From positions 682,001-746,000 of the forward strand of contig NZ_VFQE01000002.1 of NCBI RefSeq assembly GCF_006717095.1: a stretch of DNA of 64,000 bases. The letters are read 5' to 3'. This DNA is from Blastococcus colisei. Lineage in GTDB: Bacteria; Actinomycetota; Actinomycetes; Mycobacteriales; Geodermatophilaceae. Below, in pieces: positions 24,560 through 34,060 of this stretch (position 1 is the first letter of the stretch; each line of letters starts with the position of its first letter). The notes beneath the pieces are model-generated. The model was not told the origin of the DNA. It saw only the letters and a list, made by a program, of their open reading frames with translations, and did no database searches. The position numbers and the translations under genes are program-made.

Positions 24560-25963
24560 ATGACAAACGCGTTGGCCGCACCTAATGAGCAAGAACGACC
24601 GACTAACGGCCCGCGACACCTCCGCAGGAGCACCCGCGAGGTCATCGCGGCGACTCTCTTTCTTCTTTATCTGGTACTTCTACTCTTGGTGCCGGCTCGT
24701 TTGGTGCTCCCAGGTATGGGAGCCGCGGGGAGACCTGCTGTAGCAGCTGGCTTGGGTCTGCTGGCGTGGTGGATTGCCACACGGCTCCACCCGCGCCTCG
24801 CCACGCGATCTTCGCATCCCGTCACATGGATCGTTCTCATCCTGATTGTCACGGTGCTCATCTCTTACGCACTTGGGTACGATCGCGGTTTGCTTCCACC
24901 GGAGTCAAGTGGGGCGGACAGATACCTCATAGTTCTGGCGTCGTGGGTTGGCGTAGCCCTCGTCGCTGCCGACGGGCTGCGCACGCGACGGGACCTTGAC
25001 CGCGTCATAGGCGCGATGGTTACTCTTTCCGCCGTTAGCGCGGCAGTCGGCTGGCTGCAGTTCTACGGCATTGATTTAGCACCGTACTTTCGACCGCCCG
25101 GATTCGTGTACAACGCCGATCTCGTAGGGGTTGGACTCCGGGGCGGACCTGGCTTAAGTCGTGTTTACGGCACGCAGCAGCACTATATTGAGTTCGGGGT
25201 CGTCCTCGCGATGGTCCTTCCCTTCGCTATACACAGAGCCCTTGCGACATCCAACAGAAGGACATCCTATTTGCGCTGGACCACAGTGGCGCTCATCGCC
25301 GGAGCAATCCCTTTGGCCATCTCCCGTGCGGGATTTCTTGGACTCATCACGGGGCTAGTGGTCTTAGGGCTTGCTTGGCCGAACCGCATGAAGTTGTGGG
25401 GATTCCTTGGCCTTGTGGTTGGTATGGCCGCATTCCGAACAGCGATTCCGGGCGTTCTTGGCACGATCAAGTCTGCGTTCCTGAACTACGACGCGGACCC
25501 GAGCATCCAAGCTCGACTCGCCGACTTCGCCGCCACATCTGCCTACATACGGGACCGACCTTGGTTCGGTCGAGGGCCAGGAACATATGTCCCGGAACTC
25601 TACCGAGTGCTCGACAATCAGTTCCTTGGGTCCTTCCTTGCGGTGGGCTTCATCGGGACCTTAGCCCTGTCATCCGTGTTCTTCACCGCCATCATCATCG
25701 GACGACATGTCCGGAGGAATGCGACATGGGACGTCGACCGCCATCTCGGCCAGACCGTGACCGCCAGCGCGGCGGTTGCCCTCATAACTTCCCTCACTTT
25801 CGATTCTTTGGCGTTTCCCACTTTTGCCGGCATTATCTTTTTTGTCTTCGGCATGAGCGGCGCCCTCTGGCGCCTGCGAGACACGCATGAACCTGCGCCG
25901 CCTGGAGTTCCGTCATTGACGTCTCCTCTACGCGCCGAACATCCTCGCGAGGAGATGGCGTGA
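24560..25963 (+). CDS. O-antigen ligase/polymerase (Wzy-like)
   Basis: 467 residues with about 10-12 predicted transmembrane helices and one larger extracytoplasmic loop. The segment LSRVYGTQQHYIEFGVVLAMVLPFA and the following AIPLAISRAGFLGLITG resemble the WaaL/Wzy family core with its conserved Arg and periplasmic loop (IRDRPWFGRGPGTYVPELY, typical 'P.GxGxG' region). It would polymerise flipped repeat units outside the membrane. Base composition is lower in G/C than upstream genes. Sequence alone does not distinguish polymerase from ligase. Confidence 0.83.
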   Translation: MTNALAAPNEQERPTNGPRHLRRSTREVIAATLFLLYLVLLLLVPARLVLPGMGAAGRPAVAAGLGLLAWWIATRLHPRLATRSSHPVTWIVLILIVTVLISYALGYDRGLLPPESSGADRYLIVLASWVGVALVAADGLRTRRDLDRVIGAMVTLSAVSAAVGWLQFYGIDLAPYFRPPGFVYNADLVGVGLRGGPGLSRVYGTQQHYIEFGVVLAMVLPFAIHRALATSNRRTSYLRWTTVALIAGAIPLAISRAGFLGLITGLVVLGLAWPNRMKLWGFLGLVVGMAAFRTAIPGVLGTIKSAFLNYDADPSIQARLADFAATSAYIRDRPWFGRGPGTYVPELYRVLDNQFLGSFLAVGFIGTLALSSVFFTAIIIGRHVRRNATWDVDRHLGQTVTASAAVALITSLTFDSLAFPTFAGIIFFVFGMSGALWRLRDTHEPAPPGVPSLTSPLRAEHPREEMA

Positions 25964-26209
25964 TGCGCACCGTTGCAGATCAGCTCGCGGACCCCTGCGC
26001 ATCCCATTCCGATACTTATTCATATGATAGACGCGCCACACGATCCGAAGAGCGCAATGGCACGACCGCTCGTCTGTTCACACAACGACAGGAACCCGTC
26101 GGCGACTGGAGCGGCCCAGCCACTACGACAACGCTTGGCAGCGCAAGTGCGCATGTCGGCTCGCCCATCGACGGGGAACGCGTTCGGATTTCCCCCTGTA
26201 GGGGCTGGC

Positions 26210-27724
26210 GTGGACGACCATCTTAAGCCCTTAGGGAATAAGGCCACAGCCCCAGCGACCTTGCCCAAAGAGGCCGGTGCCGCAAACGTCCCCGCTGGCC
26301 TCGGCCGCCGGGCGCGCAGCGGAGTTGCATGGACGGGATTAGGCCGCCTGGTAAGCGCCGTCGTCCAACTCGGCATGTCAATCGCGCTAGCCCGACTGCT
26401 CGCGCCCGAAGACTTCGGCCTCGTAGCGCTCGTTATGGCAGTAACGGGTTTTGCCGTTCTCTTTGTCGACTCCGGTATATCGTCCGCCATCGTCCGAAGT
26501 GAGCACGACGATGATGAACTGTTCTCCACCGCCTTCTGGATGAACATGGTACTGGGCGCGGCCGTGACAATAGTCGTCTTGGCGGCCGCCCCCATCGTGG
26601 CCGGCTATTTCAATCAGCCGTCCGTCACGCTCCTGCTTTCGCTCGCGGGGCTCTCGTTCACGTTGTCGTTTGGAGTTGTGCATGGCGCTCTGTTGCAGCG
26701 GCAACTGGAGTTTAAGACGCTGTCTACCATCACAGTAGTAAGCACCATCGCCAATGCCTCCACTGCTATCACACTCGCCGCCCTCGGATTGGGTGCCGCT
26801 TCTTTAGTCTTAGGATCTCTTGCGGCCACGGTAGCAACATCGGTACAGTGCTGGATCCATACGCGATGGCGGCCACGATTTCGAGCATCGTGGCGGAGCG
26901 CCGCAGCTCTGTGGCGATACACGCGTGGTTTGCTCGGCTTCAATGTGGTGAATTACTGGGCGAGGAATGCAGATAGCTTGCTCATCGGCGCGTTCCTTGG
27001 CGTTAGCGCCTTGGGCTACTATAGCCGCGCCTACAACCTGATGATTACACCTATCGGACAGATCCGCGCGATTCTCTACACTGTCCTGTTTCCGACTCTC
27101 GCACGGGTGCAGCAGAATCGAGAGCGGACTACTACCGTTTGGCTTGCCGGAAACAAGGCTTCATGGCTAGTGGGAGCTCCTATCGCGGCGGTGCTAGTAG
27201 CGACCTCGCCTGCGCTCGTGGAGACTCTTTTCGGCAGTCGCTGGCTACCCATGGCCCCGGTACTTGCCCTTCTCTCGGGATCTATCCCGGCCCAACTTAT
27301 GATCTTGAATTGCGGCGCACTGTTCCAGACTTTTGGTAGGACCGGCCTTCAATTTCGATTAGGACTCGTGACCAGCATGGCGGCGGTTGGGGGAATAGTC
27401 GTAGGACTCTCCCACGGCATCGTGGGCGTGGCCGCAGGGCTACTAATCGCCAATTGGATCTCAGTGTGGTTCTTTGTGGTCCCGGCATTGCGTCTGGCCG
27501 CGATCCGCTTGCAGGTCATGGTCCGGTCAGTGGCCTTCGTTACGCTGGCAGCGATCTTGTCCATGGGCGCCGCACTGGTTCCCCGGTTCACCCTTTACCA
27601 GAGTCACTCCGCCATCGTGCTAGCCGCTCAACTGGGGGCCTCAGCGTTGGTTTATCTTATATTGATCTGGTTCGGGGAACGTGACTATCTGATTATGGCT
27701 CGAGGGAAGCGATCCCTCACATGA
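26210..27724 (+). CDS. Wzx-like polysaccharide flippase (MOP/MATE superfamily)
   Basis: 504 residues from a GTG with AGGGG 5 nt upstream; the frame is open further up to 25973, but that part does not look like flippase. It begins GVAWTGLGRLVSAVVQLGMSIALARLLAPEDFGLVALVMA, the typical TM1-TM2 of RfbX/polysaccharide exporters, and has about 12-14 helices, with FNVVNYWARNADSLLIGAFLG in the middle. It would flip lipid-linked repeat units. A second flippase of the same family is at 47790, so the locus may export two polymers or carry a transferred duplicate. Confidence 0.87.
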   Translation: MDDHLKPLGNKATAPATLPKEAGAANVPAGLGRRARSGVAWTGLGRLVSAVVQLGMSIALARLLAPEDFGLVALVMAVTGFAVLFVDSGISSAIVRSEHDDDELFSTAFWMNMVLGAAVTIVVLAAAPIVAGYFNQPSVTLLLSLAGLSFTLSFGVVHGALLQRQLEFKTLSTITVVSTIANASTAITLAALGLGAASLVLGSLAATVATSVQCWIHTRWRPRFRASWRSAAALWRYTRGLLGFNVVNYWARNADSLLIGAFLGVSALGYYSRAYNLMITPIGQIRAILYTVLFPTLARVQQNRERTTTVWLAGNKASWLVGAPIAAVLVATSPALVETLFGSRWLPMAPVLALLSGSIPAQLMILNCGALFQTFGRTGLQFRLGLVTSMAAVGGIVVGLSHGIVGVAAGLLIANWISVWFFVVPALRLAAIRLQVMVRSVAFVTLAAILSMGAALVPRFTLYQSHSAIVLAAQLGASALVYLILIWFGERDYLIMARGKRSLT

Positions 27725-27868
27725 TGCTTGCCGGCCAGGTGCTGTCATCGACCGAACACCCCGGCCCAACCCGACCGTGGGGTATGGATCAGACAGACAA
27801 GTGGGCCAGCACCTCAGGGCCGAGGGGTACGTCGCTTAACGAGCTCGAGAACAGGGAGATTTGCGTTG

Positions 27869-27994
27869 GTGGACAGGGATGACGGATCACGCAGCGATGG
27901 CGACCGCAACAGGATACTTGGAGTGGTCCTCCTAGCTCTATTGGCCGGGGCGCTCTTCACTGCGGGCTTCTGGTTGATTGCGATTCTGGACTGA
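27869..27994 (+). CDS. Small single-pass membrane protein
   Basis: 41 residues: a charged N-terminus (VDRDDGSRSDGDRNR) and one strong helix (ILGVVLLALLAGALFTAGFWL). AGGGAG precedes the GTG by 10 nt; a TTG one codon earlier is also possible. It follows the flippase gene by about 145 bp and could be an EPS accessory peptide. No family recognised. Confidence 0.5.
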   Translation: MDRDDGSRSDGDRNRILGVVLLALLAGALFTAGFWLIAILD

Positions 27995-28134
27995 CCGAGT
28001 TCGTTGGCTCGAGGTATCTGGCGGATCAGTCCTAGCCGGGAAGCCTTGTCAACGGAACTTGCGGCCAGCAAACAAACCCTTCTCCGGACTCCATCGCCGC
28101 TCGGGCACCCCCGGGGCCCGTATAGTCGGAAACC

Positions 28135-28833
28135 GTGACTAGGAGCACCGTGGCGAGCGGGAGACGGATGTACGCATCGATTGCTGGGCGGCTTGTCCTT
28201 CGCTGGTACAGGCGCCTACCATTAAGGGGCGCGATACTCCGACGAGTGCTTAGGCGTGAAGGCGGGCAGCTCACATCGGCGACGCTTCGAGGCGTTCTTG
28301 ATCGATATTATGGCGTGGAAGTCGGCCCCTTCAGTTACGGTTCACTTCTAGAGCCTGGCCGAGCGGATCCTGGTACATCTATCGGTGCATTTGTGTCCAT
28401 TGGTCCAGACGTTCGGCGACTCGGTGCCGACCACCCGACCTCTCGCCTGAGTATGAGTCCTTACGTCTACAACCCTGCACTCGGCCTGGTCTCAGCCGAC
28501 AGGGATGTCCCGCGTACGACCTGCAGAATAGAGCACGACGCATGGATCGGCGCGGGCTCCTTGATCCTCAGCGGTTGTTCGCGCATCGGTTTGGGCGCCG
28601 TGGTGGGCGCCGGAGCCGTGGTGACGCGGGACGTACCCGACTTCGCCATCGTGGTCGGCAATCCAGCAAGGGTCATTCGCACACGACTGACCGAAGAACA
28701 GCAGCAGTTGGTACGAGAGCTGGATTTCGAGAGCTTAGAGCCCCGTGCTCTGGTCGCGCTTGTTAGCAATCACGAGGCTATGGGCACTCCCAATCGTCTT
28801 CAGGCGGACTGGGCTCTTGGACTAGAGTCCTGA
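28135..28833 (+). CDS. Left-handed beta-helix acyltransferase (hexapeptide repeat)
   Basis: 232 residues. The C-terminal half shows hexapeptide repeats (ISIG-type turns in [18 protein letters not shown], then [51 protein letters not shown]), a hallmark of the CatB/WbbJ xenobiotic/sugar O-acetyltransferases that use acetyl-CoA; GADHP carries the likely catalytic His. It probably decorates the EPS repeat unit with acetyl groups. The N-terminal ~60 residues are less conserved. GTG start. Base composition matches the surrounding transferred block. Confidence 0.85.
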   Translation: MTRSTVASGRRMYASIAGRLVLRWYRRLPLRGAILRRVLRREGGQLTSATLRGVLDRYYGVEVGPFSYGSLLEPGRADPGTSIGAFVSIGPDVRRLGADHPTSRLSMSPYVYNPALGLVSADRDVPRTTCRIEHDAWIGAGSLILSGCSRIGLGAVVGAGAVVTRDVPDFAIVVGNPARVIRTRLTEEQQQLVRELDFESLEPRALVALVSNHEAMGTPNRLQADWALGLES

Positions 28834-29017
28834 GCTCATCAGATTGCTCAACCCGTCGCATAGCCAGACGGGCCCTGTGCCGGGGCCCCACACGGCCCAA
28901 CCTTACTGTCCATGCACGAAGCCCTGCCCGCACCATGAGAACTTGATGCAGCAGCCGAAGTGGCTGCATTTCCATCGTATCGGTCTGAGCGGTCATCCGT
29001 CTCTAGCGAATCAGTCG

Positions 29018-30289
29018 CTAGACAGCGGACTGTGCAACTATCTGATCCATCTGAACCTCTGCTTGTGTAAGGACATCAGGAAGCTTCGACTCAAGGCGCG
29101 TCCGAATCTCTTCGCGCTCCTCGTACGAGGAGATGAGGCTGTTTAGGGCGGCTTCCGTCGTTAACACGCGCCCATCTACTACCTGATCTTCTTGACCACA
29201 GGATGCGAAGATTCCGCGAACCTTGCCGCTATAAGCGATGGCCGCGGTCGGTACCCCAGATGAGATTGCCGCGATGGTGGCATGCATTCGTGCACCGCAG
29301 AACCAATCCAACTTTGAGATGAGCCACTTTCTTTCGCCGGCGCCTAGCTCCGACGGGACTGTGTGTACTCGCTCCGGATAGCTCTCACGCAGTCTCTGCG
29401 CCAATGCGTCGGTGACATCCTCATCTCCCTCCAGCGGCCCCCACCCACGGACATGGGGTACAAGCACAAGGACCACGCCCCGCGCTAGCAGGGCTCTTGC
29501 GAGATCTTCCAGCAGCTGCTGGTAATTCACCCTCAGGTTGTAGCGCCCAGCAGGGTCAGGCTCTTTGAGAAGCAGGCCACTGACATTCAGGCCAACGACA
29601 GGTGATCCATCAGCGCCGTCAAGCCTGGCCTGCACTGCCTGACGAAGACTTTCATGTGGTTCTGCCGGCGGCAGTCCAAACGCTAGGTCCACGCCAAGAC
29701 GGTGTCGTTCTACGTCGAAGTCGGCTCCGAGGAGCTCCTGAAGCGAATTGAAACTGTCAACATCTCGCGCCCACGCGGACAGTGTCTTCCTCAATACTCC
29801 GGTAGCCCGTCGCTGTAATGTTGAATCCTTGAATGGCCCATAGGTCTGCGGAAGGAGAATGAGCGGCTTGCCCCTTGATAGGGCAAGCTCTTTGGGCAGC
29901 GTGACAGAGTGGAAACGGGCTGCGCCGTACAAGTCAGAGAAGCTGTCGCCACCGCTGACGTCCCAGACTGCCGAACTTTCGTTCACTATCTGCATTCCTG
30001 CGTTGCGCAGCCCAAGACGGGCAGATGTTCGCATATGTGCGTAACTCTCTGGTCGGTAGATGCGTCGGGAGTTACGGACGCCACATAACTGATAGTGATG
30101 GTCCGCTCCGTCGATGGTGATACTGGCCGGCCGCACGCCCCACCCGTCGTCGAATATCGTCAGCAAGGAATCGGGGCGGCGGCTCAGCAGCCCAATCGTC
30201 GCCGATTCCCGAAGAGCTGCGACGCCAAGGTTCCACTCAGACCCGGGGGCGCCAAATAGGCTGACACATGACCTCAAGGATGGAAACAT
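29018..30289 (-). CDS. Polysaccharide pyruvyl transferase family protein
   Basis: About 423 residues. The N-terminus (SLFGAPGSEWNLGVAALRES) is the usual nucleotide-binding-like start of the PS_pyruv_trans family. Later motifs include SGGDSFSDLYG, LILLPQTYGPFKD, VGLNVSGLL, and the C-terminal FCGARMHATIAAISSGVPTAAIAYSGKVRGIF, where R-x-H-x(2)-I is the family signature. Members transfer pyruvate from PEP to a sugar as a ketal, although several EPS homologues have unknown acceptors. I chose the ATG with AAGGG 10 nt upstream over two starts further up. Divergent from the acetyltransferase side. Confidence 0.83.
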   Translation of the reverse strand: MFPSLRSCVSLFGAPGSEWNLGVAALRESATIGLLSRRPDSLLTIFDDGWGVRPASITIDGADHHYQLCGVRNSRRIYRPESYAHMRTSARLGLRNAGMQIVNESSAVWDVSGGDSFSDLYGAARFHSVTLPKELALSRGKPLILLPQTYGPFKDSTLQRRATGVLRKTLSAWARDVDSFNSLQELLGADFDVERHRLGVDLAFGLPPAEPHESLRQAVQARLDGADGSPVVGLNVSGLLLKEPDPAGRYNLRVNYQQLLEDLARALLARGVVLVLVPHVRGWGPLEGDEDVTDALAQRLRESYPERVHTVPSELGAGERKWLISKLDWFCGARMHATIAAISSGVPTAAIAYSGKVRGIFASCGQEDQVVDGRVLTTEAALNSLISSYEEREEIRTRLESKLPDVLTQAEVQMDQIVAQSAV

Positions 30290-30544
30290 TCGTTGGTGTC
30301 CCTTCGCGTACTGGATATCGCGATCGCGCAAACCGTAGCTCATGGCAACCAAAGCCTAACGTCCGGTCGCCGTCGGCGCCTCTGATGCAGCCAAGCGCCG
30401 AAGGGTCCAAGCTGTGACCGGTCCGCGAAGGGCAATCTGAGCCACCGCCGACAGATCCTAAGCGCAGGATCACCTGCCGTACTGTGGGTCCTTCTGCCGT
30501 CGTCCACATAACAACTTGATTACGTGTTCGGGCTTAGCCGCTCA

Positions 30545-31735
30545 CTACTGTCCTATCTCGCGACCGCTCGTGTTCGGTAATGGCGTAACCTCGTAGCCGT
30601 TCGGAGCCTGAATTCCTAACGAATGTAGTAGGCGAGCACTCACCGCAGCCCAAGTGAATAGACGCGCCCGTCGTGAGGCCCGGGCTCCCACTTCCGCCGC
30701 TCGCGCTGGCTCAAGCATTTCACGCACCGCTGTCTCAATCGCGCGGCTATCGGTAGGGTTGACCACCACCCCGGCGTCGCCGATGAGATCTCTCGACCCT
30801 CCGATGGCTCCGCCTACGCTTGGCAGCCCCGCAGCCAATGCCTCCGTGAAGACGATGCCGGCCGGCTCGAACAGGGAAGGCATCACGAAACAGGTTGCCT
30901 GAGCGAACAGTTGCTCCAAGGCGCGCCGACCCTCAACCGAGTTCCTAGGTAGCACACCGTGGCCGCGGACCCCTGGTTCCTCCACGGGTGGATGACGGCC
31001 CACTATGTCCAGCGTGGCTTCTGGATAGTCATGCCGGAGACGACGAAAAGCGTCCAGGACGCGGGCGCCATTTTTCCTCTCCCAATCTAACCCCACGAAC
31101 AACAACCTCGGAGTCGACCAGTCGCGTCCTGCAGTCTCTGGGCGCCAGTCGGTTCCGGTGCCCACTACGGAGATCCGCTCCTCCGGCACAAAGAAGCCAT
31201 CGGAAATTGCCGCCGCTGCCCAGGAGGATTCTGTGCAGCATGCAGCGGCGGACCGATAGACGTCGCCCTGCAACCGAGCACGGCGGCGGACCAGCGCCTC
31301 GGGTAGATCAGCCCAATTACCATAAGAATATTGCCGGGCCTGCAACACGGTCATGTCATCGTAAACTGCGATGGGCTCGTCTACTTGAAGGCGATAGCCG
31401 CCTCCAAGTTGGACCCAGGCGTCAACGTCGACATGGTTTGCACGATGGGTGCCGACTCTGCTACGTAGCCAGGCGGTCGTTGTCGATTGCAGACCACGTG
31501 AGCCCCTGGCGCGCATTCGGGCAGCAATGGACGTGCCGCGGGTTTTGGTATCCGGCGCTGCGCCTGTCGTCACGGCGACCGCCTTCTCTACTAGGGGCGA
31601 AGTGCTCACCGGGACTGCGGTCACCTCCACGCCAAGCTGTCGCAGGCCGGAGACGATTCCATGGGGTGTGCCAGAACGCTCGGCCGGGTCTCCGAGGTCT
31701 CCGGGGTATGTCACCCCGATCCGAACTTCAGTCAC
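30545..31735 (-). CDS. Glycosyltransferase family 4 (GT-B)
   Basis: 396 residues. The C-terminal Rossmann domain is clear: RLLFVGLDWERKNGARVLDAF, LDIVGRHPP, then the E-x7-E nucleotide-sugar region LFAQATCFVMPSLFEPAGIVFTEALAAGLPSVGGAIGGSRD. The N-terminal acceptor domain is less conserved. The ATG overlaps the upstream gene's stop (ATGA), so it is co-transcribed and coupled with the pyruvyltransferase-like gene at 31732-32856. It should extend the EPS repeat unit. Confidence 0.9.
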   Translation of the reverse strand: MTEVRIGVTYPGDLGDPAERSGTPHGIVSGLRQLGVEVTAVPVSTSPLVEKAVAVTTGAAPDTKTRGTSIAARMRARGSRGLQSTTTAWLRSRVGTHRANHVDVDAWVQLGGGYRLQVDEPIAVYDDMTVLQARQYSYGNWADLPEALVRRRARLQGDVYRSAAACCTESSWAAAAISDGFFVPEERISVVGTGTDWRPETAGRDWSTPRLLFVGLDWERKNGARVLDAFRRLRHDYPEATLDIVGRHPPVEEPGVRGHGVLPRNSVEGRRALEQLFAQATCFVMPSLFEPAGIVFTEALAAGLPSVGGAIGGSRDLIGDAGVVVNPTDSRAIETAVREMLEPARAAEVGARASRRARLFTWAAVSARLLHSLGIQAPNGYEVTPLPNTSGREIGQ

Positions 31736-32856
31736 GAAGGCTCCCTCATGGCCCGCTCCATCATCGCGGCGGACCGCCGCAGTTCGGCCTGGTGGTGTTT
31801 CACCACGCCGCTGAGTCGATCACGCTCGTGGCTGGCGTTAAGCTCGTTCGTGACCATGCGGCTTAGAACTTCGGTATCGACTTCCGATGTTTTGAGTACT
31901 TGACCGCCTCGCCCGATTGACAGCTGGAAGTCCCGACACTTTGGACGGTACTCAAGGGCGACAGTAGGAATAGCGAATCGTGCAGCGAGTACCAAGGCGT
32001 GGAGTTTCTCAGCTACCACGATGTCACAATCCTGCAAAGCTGCGTCCAGCGCCGGGAGAGTGACCTTGTTGGGGCCTCGAACTGTTGTGCCTTGGCGCGC
32101 CAATTCAGTGGAGATCTCCCTAAGGTGCGCATGGTCCTGCAAAGTCGTGGCAAGTAGCACTACGTCATGTCCGTCGTCCACGAGGCGCCTAACGGTGGCC
32201 ACCATCGCCGCTCTGAAGGCGGAGTGGTTGCCGCCCCACATGTCATCCGTGACGCCGAAATTTACTCCGACACGTGCGCGGGCCTCAGTGGTCGATTCAG
32301 CGGATACCAGTGCCGTCGGTAATGCCAGAGCTGGGTCCCCGACAACCACACTCTGCAAGCCCGCGAGTCGCAGCGCCTCCTGACTCAGTGGCCCCCGGAC
32401 CCGGATAGACTCGAATTCGGAGAGCAGCGGTCGCCACCGCTGCACTTCGGTGGTCACGCCTGCTCGACGCCCCTCCCGGTAATCCAAGTCCTCCGCGCCT
32501 ACACTTAGCATCACTCTGGGCGCGTCCGGGGCAGCTCGCATCAGTGTCTCGAGCGTCCTGCGGAAGTGGCCATTGAAGATGAGCGTCCCACCGCCTAGGC
32601 AGATTGCCGCCACACGCCTCAGCAGTGGTGCGGTCATGCGCTCTATGCCTGGAGGATTAGGCACCTGAAGAATGTCCCACTCGGGCAGCAGGCTTCGGTG
32701 CGCTGCAAGCATTGCCTCGTCTCCGAGATTTCCGTTCCCTGACCACCCGACGTAGGCGACTCGTCGGGTCGACGTCCTAGCGCTGGGAGGAAAGTTCGAC
32801 AGCACCGACAGGGTGCGGCGAGTGGAGGTGATTGCCGCTCGGCGGTTCACGGGCAT
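31732..32856 (-). CDS. Polysaccharide pyruvyl transferase family protein (second)
   Basis: About 374 residues. It begins RVAYVGWSGNGNLGDEAML, the canonical CsaB/WcaK start, then AICLGGGTLIFNGHF, VGVNFGVTDDMWGG and the C-terminal VAEKLHALVLAARFAIPTVALEYRPKCRDF with the conserved R/K-x-H. It likely transfers a pyruvyl group to a sugar of the polymer, or is one of the EPS homologues of unresolved function. Start is tentative: an ATG at 32856, with a GTG 36 nt upstream. It differs strongly from the protein at 29018, so the two are not recent duplicates. Confidence 0.83.
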   Translation of the reverse strand: MPVNRRAAITSTRRTLSVLSNFPPSARTSTRRVAYVGWSGNGNLGDEAMLAAHRSLLPEWDILQVPNPPGIERMTAPLLRRVAAICLGGGTLIFNGHFRRTLETLMRAAPDAPRVMLSVGAEDLDYREGRRAGVTTEVQRWRPLLSEFESIRVRGPLSQEALRLAGLQSVVVGDPALALPTALVSAESTTEARARVGVNFGVTDDMWGGNHSAFRAAMVATVRRLVDDGHDVVLLATTLQDHAHLREISTELARQGTTVRGPNKVTLPALDAALQDCDIVVAEKLHALVLAARFAIPTVALEYRPKCRDFQLSIGRGGQVLKTSEVDTEVLSRMVTNELNASHERDRLSGVVKHHQAELRRSAAMMERAMREPS

Positions 32857-33340
32857 GTGCCGCTCATTTCGGGGGGCGAGGATCTGTCGCACGGAGGACG
32901 AAACGTCCCTGTCTCGACGTAGACATCGGCCTACTCATTCGGTTCGGCGGTCACGGCCGAGAAAACTATCAGGCTCGGCTGCGAACGTCTGTCGCTCAAC
33001 GAGGGATCCACTTGGCGTTGCAGGGGCGCTACGGGACGGTAGGGGCGCCCCGTGGGTCCCAAGGCTCTTGGGTCGCCCATGCATCGCCTCGTCGCGGTCG
33101 TGCGCTGATGGACGGGCGGCCTCGTCGCACGTGGAGGGGAACGCCCGCGCGATGGCCCAAGGCGGACCAGCGCAGCTGTACTCGGGACCAGGAAACGAGG
33201 TGGGCAATTTTCACCGACCTGCGGTGTGTCGGCAGGCCCTCGACTCAGTGGCCCTCGCGCTACCGGTGTGCAGCGACTTGAAAGCTTCCCGTCACGGCGC
33301 TGTCCCTCCGGCGAGTGGAACGGCGGCCCGCCACCGGTGT
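32857..33340. other. Intergenic region, no gene recognised
   Basis: About 480 bp upstream of the GT4/pyruvyltransferase pair and downstream of a methyltransferase gene, all minus strand. Short open frames occur on both strands, but none has a recognisable domain or convincing ribosome site. It must hold the promoter for the minus-strand EPS genes. Composition changes back toward high G/C here. Confidence 0.45.
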
Positions 33341-33970
33341 CTAGGCTAAATCGGCGCTCGTCGTTGCGTCGGCGGTCCACGCGGTCACCAGCGTCATGCG
33401 GTTGATCCTCGAGACTGAGAAGGCCGGGTCGAGGCCTGCCAGATCGCGGGAGCCGAACAGCCAGTAATACGTGGTGTTCCAGGTCGGCTTTCCGGCGCGA
33501 GCGAAAGCTGCAGCCTGCCTGTCCCGGGGCAGCCAGTGGAGCAGCGGGACCTGCGTGTGCGTCTCGACGGGAAACCACCGGTCCGGTGTCGTGTGGAAGG
33601 CGCCTCTGCGGGCGACACGTCGGCTTTCGGTGAGCATCGTGCGCGCCCTCTCCGGGCCACCGACGTGCTCGATCACTGCATTGCTCACGACGTAATCGAA
33701 CGACGAGTCAGCGAACGGCAGCGCGCAGGCGTCACCGGCACTGTGGGGGCACCCCAATTGCGGATTACCTCCCCCGTACACCAGCGCGTGCGCGCGGGTG
33801 AACGAGGCCACGCCCCTCTCGACCAGGTTGTTAGTTCCCGCCCCCCCGCCGCCGTAGGCGCTGGCTCCGACGAGGAGGACGCTGGTTCCCGGCTCGATCC
33901 GCTGCCGGAGCCACACGACCTTGGACTCCCTCGATCGACGAGACAGCTCCGTTGCTAAGCGCCGTCGCAC
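33341..33970 (-). CDS. Class I SAM-dependent methyltransferase
   Basis: 209 residues. The SAM-binding loop is SVLLVGASAYGGGGAG, with DACALPFADSSFDYVVSNAVIEHVGG as the methyltransferase-11 motif II region and HTTPDRWFPVETHTQVPLLHW near the active site, a pattern common in EPS- and O-antigen-associated methyltransferases. The GTG start gives MRRRLATEL. It closes the EPS locus before the insertion-sequence region. The substrate, possibly a sugar or lipid-linked glycan end, is not evident. Confidence 0.8.
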   Translation of the reverse strand: MRRRLATELSRRSRESKVVWLRQRIEPGTSVLLVGASAYGGGGAGTNNLVERGVASFTRAHALVYGGGNPQLGCPHSAGDACALPFADSSFDYVVSNAVIEHVGGPERARTMLTESRRVARRGAFHTTPDRWFPVETHTQVPLLHWLPRDRQAAAFARAGKPTWNTTYYWLFGSRDLAGLDPAFSVSRINRMTLVTAWTADATTSADLA

Positions 33971-34060
33971 AGGCCCCCCAGTCGCACGCGTCAGTTGAAT
34001 ACCCTAGCGCTTCCAGGACACGGGTCGAGGTGACAGGTGGGGCCGTCGGCTGCGCTATCG

